Source: Kiritimatiellia bacterium (lineage in GTDB: Bacteria; Verrucomicrobiota; Kiritimatiellia; RFP12; DVOR01). From it: a stretch of 8,645 nt of DNA. Made by a program: the position numbers and the translations under genes. Numbering within the stretch: position 1 is the first letter of the stretch; every line of letters starts with the position of its first letter. The DNA lies in NCBI GenBank assembly GCA_017646485.1, contig JAGCML010000263.1:1-8645 (forward strand), in the 5' to 3' direction. The notes beneath the pieces are model-generated. The model worked only from the letters and a program-made list of their open reading frames with translations. It made no database searches and was not told the origin of the DNA. Shown piece after piece: positions 1 through 7,487 of this stretch.

Positions 1-890
1 CCTCACGCATCACCGAAGGCACTCCCAGCGCCGCCATCTATCTCTGGTGGGAAGATACGCACGCAAAGATTTACATTGATACCTCGGGCAATTCCCTCTC
101 GCGTCGCGGTTATCGTAAGGAAGGTTGGCTTGCTCCCATGCAAGAATCCCTTGCGGCAGCTTGCGTGATGGCCACGGGGTGGGATAAGAAGAGTCCCTTC
201 GTGGTGCCGTTCAGCGGTTCGGGCACCCCTGCGATTGAAGCTGCTTTGATGGCACGCAATATTCTCCCGGGTATGTTCCGCGCCGATTATGCCTTCATGC
301 ATTTGCGTGGATGGACCTCCATCATTCCTGGCGAAAAGGCCGGCGTGAGCGCACGTCGTCGCATTGGGGCTACGCCTCAGGATATTTGGCGTGAAATGAC
401 CGCCCAAGCCAAGCGTGAAGAAGTGGCCCACGATGATCCCTCCGTCCCTGTGATTGTCGGTGTGGACTGGGAAGAAGAGGCGGTGGATATCGCCGAACGC
501 AATGCCAATGCTGCCGGCGTAGGCCACAATGTGAAGTTCTTCGTCGACGATTTTGCTGACACCTCTTTGCCTGCTCAGCCTGGTGTGATCTTCATGAATC
601 CGCCCTATGGTGAACGATTGGAAGAAGAAACCGCGCTTGAACCGCTCTATGATGGTATTAGCACGTGGTTGCGCACGGCGGTACCAAGCGGTTGGGAAGC
701 TTGGATGATTACCTCTTCAAAGCCGCTTTCGTTGCGTGTGCGTTTGCAGACCAAGCAAATCCTGGACTTCAAGAATGGCGCGTTGGACTGCCGCCTGTTG
801 GGCTATGACATCGGTAAGCCTTTGGCCGACGAACCCGAACAGCCCGCAGAAGCGCTGGAAACGGTTGAAGTGGAAGAAGTTGAAGAATAA
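1..890 (+). CDS. RlmL/YpsC-type class I SAM-dependent RNA (guanine-N2) methyltransferase, 5' end missing
   Basis: The reading frame is open from the window edge (first whole codon at base 3), so the start lies upstream; the in-frame ATG at 138 is internal. About 295 residues are visible. They begin at the end of the THUMP-side region with the family hallmark IDTSGNSLSRRGYR (bases about 81-122), followed by a Rossmann methyltransferase domain: SAM-binding motif I as PFSGSGT (207-227), the acidic motif II region around VDWEEEAVDIAERN, and the catalytic NPPYGERL (597-620). The ending DCRLLGYDIGKP is also typical. Known family members methylate the exocyclic amine of a guanine in 23S rRNA, using SAM, in the cytoplasm; the exact target here is inferred. 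Motif I is unusual: the usual DP(F/M)CGSGT reads VPFSGSGT. The protein ends in a Glu-rich tail. Lysine is coded only by AAG in the visible part, suggesting high expression. Confidence 0.9.
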   Translation, partial: SRITEGTPSAAIYLWWEDTHAKIYIDTSGNSLSRRGYRKEGWLAPMQESLAAACVMATGWDKKSPFVVPFSGSGTPAIEAALMARNILPGMFRADYAFMHLRGWTSIIPGEKAGVSARRRIGATPQDIWREMTAQAKREEVAHDDPSVPVIVGVDWEEEAVDIAERNANAAGVGHNVKFFVDDFADTSLPAQPGVIFMNPPYGERLEEETALEPLYDGISTWLRTAVPSGWEAWMITSSKPLSLRVRLQTKQILDFKNGALDCRLLGYDIGKPLADEPEQPAEALETVEVEEVEE

Positions 891-913
891 TGCGTGCATT
901 CCTTTCGTAAAAG

Positions 914-1537
914 ATGAAGTTTGGAACGAATATTCTTCAGCGCTTGCCGCTCTACCTTCGCGCATTGCAACAACTCCAGAGCGAAGGCCATGCGTATGCT
1001 TCGGGAGCCTCTCTCGCAGCGACGCTTGGCTTTGAGCCGATTGTGGTGCGTAAAGATTTAGCGCGTACAGGAGTTTGTGGAAAGCCACGCCTTGGATTCC
1101 CAATTGATCGGTTGATTCCTGCAATTGAACAATTGATTGGCGCCGATGACGAGACGATTGCCGTGCTTGTCGGCGTAGGCAAATTGGGCTCTGCGCTTTT
1201 GTCCTATCCAGGGTTTCGCAAACAGGGGATTCTGATTGCCGCTGGCTTTGATGCTGCCCCTGAACGATGCAACCTCATCCTCTCGGGGACGCCCATCTTT
1301 CCTGTAAACACACTCACGGAGACGGTGCTGCGCCTGAATGCGAAATTGGGCATTTTAACGGTGCCAGCAGACCGTGCGCAGCGCGTCGCCGAACAGATGG
1401 TGGCGGGAGGTGTTGAGGCAATTTGGAATTTCACGCCCGCACAGTTAGATTTGCCCAGCGAGATTTTGGTGCAACGCGAAGACCTTGCCATAAGTTTGGC
1501 GGTGCTCTTACATCGCATTAAAGAAAGGCAGAAGTAA
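914..1537 (+). CDS. rex: Redox-sensing transcriptional repressor Rex
   Basis: The 207-residue protein has the length and layout of Rex, a homodimeric repressor that leaves its operators when the NADH/NAD+ ratio rises and typically controls fermentation and respiration genes. The N-terminus RLPLYLRAL (10-18) leads into a winged helix with the recognition-helix hallmark VRKDLA (45-50) and the wing GKPRLGF (56-62). The Rossmann domain has the dinucleotide motif GVGKLG (87-92), the Rex-typical SYPGF (97-101), an acidic residue at the end of the second strand (AGFD, 110-113), and VPA and NFTP segments (149-151, 172-175). The ATG at 914 puts the helix-turn-helix at the usual distance from the N-terminus; Shine-Dalgarno complementarity upstream is weak. 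It lies 23 bases after the methyltransferase gene and abuts the next gene, so it is probably cotranscribed. I see no clear Rex palindrome in the window. Confidence 0.95.
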   Translation: MKFGTNILQRLPLYLRALQQLQSEGHAYASGASLAATLGFEPIVVRKDLARTGVCGKPRLGFPIDRLIPAIEQLIGADDETIAVLVGVGKLGSALLSYPGFRKQGILIAAGFDAAPERCNLILSGTPIFPVNTLTETVLRLNAKLGILTVPADRAQRVAEQMVAGGVEAIWNFTPAQLDLPSEILVQREDLAISLAVLLHRIKERQK

Positions 1538-2308
1538 ATGTTTGCGCTCTTTAAGTGGTTGCTTTGGTTCTGCTTACCCTCCACATTGGTATTGGTCGGG
1601 ATGCTGGCTGTGGCTTGTTGGCTCTTCTGGCGGAAACAATATCGTCCTGCCGTGGTGCTATTCTGTTTAGATGCGCTCTTGACCTTTGTGATGTTGCCCT
1701 GGACATCAATGACCTTGGGGCTCTCTTTAGAGCGTCAGTATCCGCCGAAAGTCATTACGGATTATCCTAAGGCCGATGCGATTGTTCTTTTAGGTGGCGG
1801 GTTAGGGGCGACGCGTCCCGGCTTCCCGCACACCGAGTGTTATGCAGCGGCAGACCGTGCGATTATGGCATTCCGTCTCTGGAAAGCGGGGAAAGCCCCT
1901 GTGATTATTCCCACGGGTGAAATGGCGGCAATTTCTGAAAAACCGCTTTTGGAAATGTTCGGGGTGCCAGCGTCTGCTATTCTCTGCGAGGATCGTGCGC
2001 GTGATACGGCAGAAAATGCGAATTACACCTATAAAATGTTGGCCGAACGGAAGTGTAAGCAGGTCTTTTTAGCGACCTCTGCGTGGCACTTGCCACGTTC
2101 AATGATGTTGTTTCAGTATCCGAACATCACCTTTATTCCGGTCTCTTGTGATACAGAAGCCTCTTTGACAAAGGCACAGTGGTCCGTGATGCCCTTATGG
2201 CAGAAGTTGCCTTCTTTCCAATCGGGCACACTGACGATGGCCTATGCGAAGGAATGGTTGGGCATTCTCTTTTACAGTTTGCGTAAGCCAACGGCTGTTA
2301 CGCCATAA
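1538..2308 (+). CDS. ElyC/YdcF-family (DUF218) inner-membrane envelope protein
   Basis: This 256-residue protein has two N-terminal hydrophobic segments (about 8-31 and 38-60) followed by a DUF218 domain, the same plan and size as E. coli ElyC. Visible domain motifs are AIVLLGGG (81-88), PTGE (125-128), DTAENA (156-161) and ATSAWHLPRS (179-188). The soluble domain most likely faces the periplasm. Family members SanA, YdcF and ElyC affect envelope integrity; ElyC has been linked to peptidoglycan and lipid-carrier metabolism, but the biochemical activity of the family is not settled. The start codon follows the rex stop with no gap, and AAAGG at 1524-1528 inside rex gives a ribosome binding site, so the two genes are probably translationally linked. 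A transferase using a polyprenol carrier two genes downstream suggests a shared role in surface polymer synthesis (inference). Confidence 0.85.
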   Translation: MFALFKWLLWFCLPSTLVLVGMLAVACWLFWRKQYRPAVVLFCLDALLTFVMLPWTSMTLGLSLERQYPPKVITDYPKADAIVLLGGGLGATRPGFPHTECYAAADRAIMAFRLWKAGKAPVIIPTGEMAAISEKPLLEMFGVPASAILCEDRARDTAENANYTYKMLAERKCKQVFLATSAWHLPRSMMLFQYPNITFIPVSCDTEASLTKAQWSVMPLWQKLPSFQSGTLTMAYAKEWLGILFYSLRKPTAVTP

Positions 2309-2354
2309 CGGTCTGAATTGACATTCACCAAATAGACACCGAAGGGCTAAAGTC

Positions 2355-3458
2355 ATGCGCGTATTTCTCTCTCCTCCAGTGATGAATGGCGATCTCGAAC
2401 GGCGTCTGGTCGGAGAGGCGTTTGACTCCAACTACATCGCCCCCTGCGGTCCTATGGTGGATTTGTTCGAACGCGAAGCCGCAGAGCGCTTTGGCTTTCG
2501 GCAGACCTTAGCAACCATTTCTGGCACGATGGCCTTAGAATTGTTGGCGCGTGCTTTAGAGATTCAACCGGGCGATAAAATCATTGTTAGCGACTTAACC
2601 TTCATTGGTTCGGTGGCAGCCTTTGTCTCTTTGGGTGCAGAACCTGTCTTTGTGGATTCCGATCCTGCGACATGGTGTATGGATCCCCAGTTATTAGCGG
2701 AGGCTTTGCAACGTTACCCGCAGGCAAAGGCCGTGATTGTCACGGACTTGTATGGGCAGAGTTGCGATATTGATGCCTTGCTTACGCTCTGTGATGCTGC
2801 GGGGGTAAAACTGAGTGTTGATGCCGCAGAGAGCGTTGGGGCGACCTATCGTGGGCGACCTTCTGGCAAGGGCGCATGGGCTGCGATTTATTCTTTTAAT
2901 GGCAACAAGATTATCACCACTGGGGGCGGGGGAATGTTGCTTTCTGACGATGATGCCCTGATGGCGCATTGTCGTAAATTAGCCTCCCAGGCGCGTGAAC
3001 CTTTCCCATGGTATGAACACGCTTATGTGGGCACGCACGGTCGTTTGGGGAATATTCCGGCGGCGATTGGCGTGGGCCAACTTCGCCATTTGGCAGATGC
3101 CTTACGTGATAAGGCTGCCGTTTGGCAGGCGTGGAACGAACGCTTTGCGTCGCGCCCTTGGATTCATCCGATGCCCACGGCCGACTATGGCGTGCCGAAT
3201 CGTTGGTTGACGGTGGTGACGCTTGAGGGCGTCGATCCCTTAAAGGCGGTGGAAGCGCTCACCGCCCGTGGCATTGAAGCGCGCCCGCTGTGGAAACCGA
3301 TGCATCTGCAACCCGTCTTCCGTGCGTGTGATGCCGTGCTTTCTGGTGTAGATGCTGCGCTTTTCCGTGATGGATTATGTTTGCCCTCTGGACGTAATCT
3401 GACCCCAGAAACGATGGATGAAGTGATGGCTTGCCTCGATCAATTGCGAGCAGAATGA
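2355..3458 (+). CDS. DegT/DnrJ/EryC1/StrS-family PLP-dependent sugar aminotransferase (PglE-like)
   Basis: The 367-residue protein is a full-length fold-type I aminotransferase of the family that converts nucleotide-linked keto-sugars to amino-sugars, usually with glutamate as donor. Seen in the sequence: the N-terminal NYIAPCGP segment (26-33), the phosphate-binding ISGTMAL (55-61), the PLP-ring Asp in DAAESVG (156-162), the Schiff-base lysine K185 in SFNGNKIITTGGGG (180-193), and the C-terminal RPLWKPMH and LPSGRNLT segments. The FNGNKIITT version of the lysine motif is the form I associate with UDP-4-keto-sugar transaminases such as PglE, so a 4-amino-4,6-dideoxy-HexNAc product is plausible but not proven. 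AAGGG at 2342-2346, eight bases before the ATG, fixes the start. The neighbouring polyprenol-phosphate transferase supports a role in cell-surface glycan synthesis. No 4,6-dehydratase or PglD-like acetyltransferase is in the window. Confidence 0.9.
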   Translation: MRVFLSPPVMNGDLERRLVGEAFDSNYIAPCGPMVDLFEREAAERFGFRQTLATISGTMALELLARALEIQPGDKIIVSDLTFIGSVAAFVSLGAEPVFVDSDPATWCMDPQLLAEALQRYPQAKAVIVTDLYGQSCDIDALLTLCDAAGVKLSVDAAESVGATYRGRPSGKGAWAAIYSFNGNKIITTGGGGMLLSDDDALMAHCRKLASQAREPFPWYEHAYVGTHGRLGNIPAAIGVGQLRHLADALRDKAAVWQAWNERFASRPWIHPMPTADYGVPNRWLTVVTLEGVDPLKAVEALTARGIEARPLWKPMHLQPVFRACDAVLSGVDAALFRDGLCLPSGRNLTPETMDEVMACLDQLRAE

Positions 3459-3477
3459 TTTTAAGGATGGATTTGAG

Positions 3478-5385
3478 ATGTTTGAGAAAATCTTAATTCC
3501 CGCAATGCTTTTTCTGACAGCTGGTGTGCTGTCCCTGATTTTGACGCCACTGGTGCGAACCCTAATGACGCGCTTGGGGGCTGTTGACCAACCCGATGCG
3601 CGCCGTGTGAATCAAGTGCCCATTCCACGTGGGGGTGGCTTGGCGGTTATCCTTGCCTTCTTCTTAACCTTGGGTTTGGCCTATTGGGTTTGGCCTTCAT
3701 GCTTAATCTTGTCGCCTTTTTATCCCTTGTTGCCCTGGTTCTCGGCGGCTGCGGGCGTTTTATTGATTACAGGCCTCTATGATGATTTGCGTGGGATGGC
3801 GCCGTTGCTTAAATTGGGCGCACAGATTGTGGCGGCCTTGTTGTTGTGCTATGGTGGCGCACGTTTCTTATTACCGCTTTCTTGGGGTGCCTGGACGGCA
3901 TCGCCGTGGGTGTATGTGCCGCTCACATTGGTGTGGTACATCGGCGTGATTAATGCCTTTAACCTCATTGATGGCTTAGACGGCCTTTCCTCTGGGTTGG
4001 CCATTATTGCCACGGCCGGCTTGGTGGGCGTGCTTTATGTGACGAGTCCAGGCATGGTGCCGGTGATTGGTTTTATTTTGATTGGCACGCTCTTGGGCTT
4101 TTTGCGCTACAACTATCACCCTGCCACCATCTTTATGGGTGACACGGGCAGTCTTTTCTTAGGGTTACTTTTGGCGACGATTGCCTTGTCCACGCGCCGA
4201 GAAGACGCCTTTGTTTTAACGATGGGCTTCGCTTTGCTCTGCATCGGGATGCCGCTAATTGATACGATATTGGCAATTTTGCGTCGCACCTTGCGTTACA
4301 TTTTGTTGCGCGCAGAAGGGGTTTCGGCGAAGAATGGCGTGATGATGGCGGATCGTTCGCACGTGCATCACCGTCTATTAGCTTGGTGTCAGGGTAATCA
4401 ACGTCTTGCCGTGTGGGGCCTTTACGGTTTGGCGATTGCCTTGGTGGCGTTGGGCTTCCTTTCGTTGTGCCTTCGCATGAGCCAAGCGACGGTCTTCTTG
4501 ATTGGCTTTTTTGCCTTTGCGATGGTGATTTTCCGCGCGATGACCGATGTGGAATTGTGGGATGCTGGCCGTTTAATTACACGTCCTGGCGCACGCAATG
4601 GGTCGCGTTTGATTACGGTGCCGTGCTATGTTTTGGCGGACTGTGTCATCATGGTGGGCCTCTTTGCGGTGTTTGCCTTCTTGGGCCGTGAGTGGTTGCC
4701 CACCTTTTCTGGGGTGCAGTGGTTGAATCTCTTCCTCTGGTATGCCGTGCCCGTGGTCTTGGCTTTAGTAATGGTGAAGGCTTATACGCGCATTTGGGGG
4801 CGGAGTACGCGTCGCGATGAGTTCATGCTGGTCTTAGCGATTGGTTTGGGGTCATTGGTGTCGCACCTCTTGGTGAGTTATGTCTTTCCTGATATCGCCA
4901 AACGCGTGGTTCTCTTACACTTGGTCTGGGCGCTGATTTTGCCCGTTCCACTGACCTTGGTGCGTTTGCTGAAGACGGTTTTTGTGCAGTGGTTAACGTT
5001 CAGAGAGAACCAACGTCTCTGTAAGCAGTCCCTCTCGGATGCCACAATTGCGCGCGCTATTTTCTACGGGGCAGGCATGAATCTGCGTGCCTACATCACC
5101 TTGTGTGAGGCTAACGTGACGCGAAACAATGTGGCGCTCTTGGGGGTTTTGGATGACAATCCAGGTCTGCGTGGACGTATTTTCCGCGATTTACCCATTC
5201 TTGGCCCGCTTGAGGTGCTTGAGGATGAAGCCCTTTTCCAACGGTTACGTCCAAGCCAAATCATTGTGACCACGCCGACTATCGGTGAAGCGCGTCTTGC
5301 AGACATTCGCGCCTTTTGTCGCAAACGTGGTTTAACGTTGACGCGTTGTGCCATTATCGAAGAACCTCTTTCGCTTGAACATTAA
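3478..5385 (+). CDS. Fused WecA/MraY-type polyprenol-phosphate sugar-phosphate transferase with CapD/PglF-type N-terminal membrane and Rossmann (CoA_binding_3-like) module
   Basis: At 635 residues this is nearly twice the size of WecA (about 360). Residues 1 to about 350 are a multi-pass transferase with all catalytic signatures: DQPDARRVNQVPIPRGGG (37-54), the Mg-binding pair in YDDLRG (101-106), NLIDGLDGL (162-170), GDTGSLFLG (221-229) and the cytoplasmic HVHHRLL (295-301). Such enzymes move a sugar 1-phosphate from a UDP-sugar to undecaprenyl phosphate in the inner membrane, the first step of O-antigen or related glycan assembly. Residues about 380-500 hold further hydrophobic segments with the CapD-like YTRIWGRSTRRDEF (436-449), and about 525-630 form a Rossmann-like unit: GAGMNL (531-536), GVLDDNPGLRGR (556-567), PILGP (573-577). 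The catalytic dehydratase domain that follows this unit in CapD/PglF is absent. AAGGA at 3463-3467 precedes the ATG. The transferase call is firm; the role of the second half is unknown. Confidence 0.9.
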   Translation: MFEKILIPAMLFLTAGVLSLILTPLVRTLMTRLGAVDQPDARRVNQVPIPRGGGLAVILAFFLTLGLAYWVWPSCLILSPFYPLLPWFSAAAGVLLITGLYDDLRGMAPLLKLGAQIVAALLLCYGGARFLLPLSWGAWTASPWVYVPLTLVWYIGVINAFNLIDGLDGLSSGLAIIATAGLVGVLYVTSPGMVPVIGFILIGTLLGFLRYNYHPATIFMGDTGSLFLGLLLATIALSTRREDAFVLTMGFALLCIGMPLIDTILAILRRTLRYILLRAEGVSAKNGVMMADRSHVHHRLLAWCQGNQRLAVWGLYGLAIALVALGFLSLCLRMSQATVFLIGFFAFAMVIFRAMTDVELWDAGRLITRPGARNGSRLITVPCYVLADCVIMVGLFAVFAFLGREWLPTFSGVQWLNLFLWYAVPVVLALVMVKAYTRIWGRSTRRDEFMLVLAIGLGSLVSHLLVSYVFPDIAKRVVLLHLVWALILPVPLTLVRLLKTVFVQWLTFRENQRLCKQSLSDATIARAIFYGAGMNLRAYITLCEANVTRNNVALLGVLDDNPGLRGRIFRDLPILGPLEVLEDEALFQRLRPSQIIVTTPTIGEARLADIRAFCRKRGLTLTRCAIIEEPLSLEH

Positions 5386-5414
5386 TCCATCGTATACTTA
5401 CAGGAGTTGAATTC

Positions 5415-7418
5415 ATGAAGACTGTAAAGAATCCCTTCCTCTCCAATGACTGGATGCCCAATTATGCCGCGATGACACCCGAATTGTGTGCCACCGTGTT
5501 GGAGGAGTCTATTCCGGCAGCTGAGCGTGCTTTTAAGGTAGTGGAAAAGCAGTTGGACATCTCTTGGCGTGGATTAATTCTCGCACCTGCAGAGGCTGTT
5601 CGTGTGCCCTTTGAAACATGGGGTATTCTCTGTCACTTGACATCGGTGATTAGCAATGATGAATGGCGCGCCGTGGAAGAACGTTTCCAACCCGCAATTA
5701 TCGCTTTGAGTCTATTGGTCTCGCAGAGTAAGGCTTTGTATGAAGGGATGTTGTCCCTCTTGGAACAGGATAAGAAGTTGAAGCCGTGGCAACGCCATGT
5801 GTTGGATTCGAATATCCGTTCGATGCGTTTTGCTGGCGTGGGCTTGACAGGGGCTGATCGTCGTCGCTTCAACAAGATTCAGGCTGAATTGGGCAAGCTT
5901 TCGATGAAGTTCTCCAATAATGTCTTGGATTCGGAACGCGAATCGAAGGTGACCATTGCTGAAGATGAAGCTGCGGGCATTCCTGCTGACTTGCTTCAGG
6001 GGAAGGGGCCTTGGACGTTGGGGATTGATTTCGCGACCTATGATCCCGTGATGCGTTATGCAGAGTCTTCGGATGTGCGCGAACGCTTCTGGCGGATGCG
6101 TTGCACGCGCGCTTCTGCTGGGAAGACCAATAATGCGCCCTTGATTGAAAAGATTTTGCGCTTGCGCCAACAGTTGGCCGAAATGTTGGGCTTGCCCGAC
6201 TATGCCCATCTCTCGACCGCAGCAAAGATGGCGGGGACGCCGGCGAATGTGTTGGCCTTATTGGAGCCCATGGTGGCTGTCGGTAAGCCTGTTGCGAAGG
6301 AAGAGGAACGCGAACTCGCACGTTTCGCAAAGGCGAATGGCTTTAAGGGCAAACTCAAGTCGTGGGATAAGAGTTATTGGGTTGAAAAACTCTCTCAGCA
6401 TCTCTTTGGCTTTGATGAAGAGGCATTGCGTGATTACTTCCCGATGGAACGCGTCTTGGACGGTCTCTTTAAGCTCTGCGAAGATCTCTTCAGTGTCACT
6501 TTTGAACGTGCCAAGGGAAATATCAAGGCATGGGATAAGGATGTGCGCTTCTATCGCGTGAAGAATGCGAAGGATGAGGTGATTGCTGGCTTCTACTTTG
6601 ATCCGTATGCACGTCCGGGCACGAAGCGTGGGGGTGCATGGATGAATGAGATCCGTGGGCGTGACTTTGAAACGCGGAAGCAGTTGCCCATCGCTGTGAT
6701 TGTGTGCAATCAGAAGCCGCCGCGTGGGAAGCAACCCGCCACCATGAGTTTCTACGAAGTCGTCACCCTCTTCCATGAAGCGGGGCACGCTTTGCAAGAA
6801 ATCCTCACTACCGTTGATTCTCCGACTTGTGCAGGCATCGCAAATGTGGAATGGGACGCAGTGGAAATCGCTTCGCAGTTCTTGGAACAGTTCCCCTACG
6901 AGCCCGCCATCTTGAAGTCGCTCTCTTGCCACATTAAGACGGGCGAACAGCTCTCCGATGAATTGGCGAATGCGATTGTGCAGAAGCGTACCTTCCGTGC
7001 AGGTAATGCGCTCGTCCGTCAGTTGCTCTTCGCTTTGACAGACTTGACGCTCCATTCTAAGGCTTATCCGAAGAAGTACAAGCAGGCGAATGCGTGTAAG
7101 GAAGCCTATGGCAAGAAGTTGTTGCCCGAACCTTTCCATGCGGAAGACCGCTTCTTAAATGCCTTCACGCACATCTTTGCTGGCGGCTATGCGGCAGGTT
7201 ACTATTCCTACAAGTGGAGTGAAACGCTCTCTGCTGATATCTATGGCCTCTTCGCTGGTGAAAAGCCTGCGACCCGTCGCCGCTTGGGTAAGAAGTATCG
7301 TGATACAATTCTTGCCTTGGGCGGTTCGAAGCCTGCTGCAGAGGTCTTCCGTCAGTTGATGGGCCGCGACCCTGATGCAGACGCAATTCTGCGTTTGACG
7401 GGTTTGAAGAAGGACTAA
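5415..7418 (+). CDS. prlC: Oligopeptidase A (M3-family zinc metallopeptidase, PrlC type)
   Basis: The 667-residue protein is close in length to E. coli PrlC/OpdA (680). It is a cytoplasmic zinc peptidase that degrades short peptides, including cleaved signal peptides. The zinc site is HEAGH (His454, Glu455, His458) with the third ligand Glu484 in WDAVEIASQ, 26 residues on, the spacing found in the OpdA branch. The C-terminal substrate loop FTHIFAGGYAAGYYSYKW (584-601) is also diagnostic. The N-terminal part is the helical M3 domain, and there is no signal peptide. AGGAG at 5402-5406, eight bases before the ATG, sets the start. It begins 29 bases after the transferase gene and may be cotranscribed, but its function is unrelated to glycans. 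All but two lysine codons are AAG, a bias not shared by rex or the aminotransferase, suggesting strong expression. A terminator follows. Confidence 0.95.
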   Translation: MKTVKNPFLSNDWMPNYAAMTPELCATVLEESIPAAERAFKVVEKQLDISWRGLILAPAEAVRVPFETWGILCHLTSVISNDEWRAVEERFQPAIIALSLLVSQSKALYEGMLSLLEQDKKLKPWQRHVLDSNIRSMRFAGVGLTGADRRRFNKIQAELGKLSMKFSNNVLDSERESKVTIAEDEAAGIPADLLQGKGPWTLGIDFATYDPVMRYAESSDVRERFWRMRCTRASAGKTNNAPLIEKILRLRQQLAEMLGLPDYAHLSTAAKMAGTPANVLALLEPMVAVGKPVAKEEERELARFAKANGFKGKLKSWDKSYWVEKLSQHLFGFDEEALRDYFPMERVLDGLFKLCEDLFSVTFERAKGNIKAWDKDVRFYRVKNAKDEVIAGFYFDPYARPGTKRGGAWMNEIRGRDFETRKQLPIAVIVCNQKPPRGKQPATMSFYEVVTLFHEAGHALQEILTTVDSPTCAGIANVEWDAVEIASQFLEQFPYEPAILKSLSCHIKTGEQLSDELANAIVQKRTFRAGNALVRQLLFALTDLTLHSKAYPKKYKQANACKEAYGKKLLPEPFHAEDRFLNAFTHIFAGGYAAGYYSYKWSETLSADIYGLFAGEKPATRRRLGKKYRDTILALGGSKPAAEVFRQLMGRDPDADAILRLTGLKKD

Positions 7419-7435
7419 TCCCCTCACTTGAACCT

Positions 7436-7475
7436 ACCGCTTCCCAGAGGAGAATCTGCTGGGAGGCGGTTTTTA
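7436..7475 (+). terminator. Rho-independent terminator after the oligopeptidase gene
   Basis: CCGCTTCCCAG (7437-7447) pairs with CTGGGAGGCGG (7459-7469) over 11 base pairs with a single G-U wobble. An A-T pair can extend the base, and TTTTT follows at 7470-7474. The stem is GC-rich and begins 18 bases after the oligopeptidase stop. It ends only about 13 bases before the next start codon, so it should separate the last gene from the operon unless read-through occurs. Confidence 0.85.
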
Positions 7476-7487
7476 TTTGAAGTGTCT

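Noticed and set aside
3..527. Open frame on the - strand opposite the methyltransferase gene
   Set aside because: The + strand carries the RlmL-type motifs continuously through this stretch; the antisense translation resembles no family.
138..890. ATG at 138 as the true start of the first gene
   Set aside because: The conserved IDTSGNSLSRRGYR segment lies in frame upstream of it, and the frame is open to the window edge, so the gene is cut and 138 is internal.
2318..2323. Perfect TTGACA box before the aminotransferase gene
   Set aside because: No -10-like hexamer lies 16-18 bases downstream; that position reads GAAGGG, which is part of the ribosome binding site. Kept as chance unless a transcript start is found.
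5393..5398. TATACT as a -10 box for the oligopeptidase gene
   Set aside because: Transcription would start within the Shine-Dalgarno sequence, and the -35 position (TTCGCT) is poor, so this does not give a usable leader.
6258..7139. Long open frame (293 codons) on the - strand opposite the oligopeptidase gene
   Set aside because: The + strand frame has the complete M3 motifs with correct spacing, and the antisense protein shows no recognisable domain. Long antisense frames are a by-product of the strong codon bias of this gene.
7428..7487. TTG at 7428 as the start of the YgjP-like gene
   Set aside because: It would place the whole terminator stem inside the coding region and add 20 residues not seen in the family; the ATG at 7488 gives the expected size.
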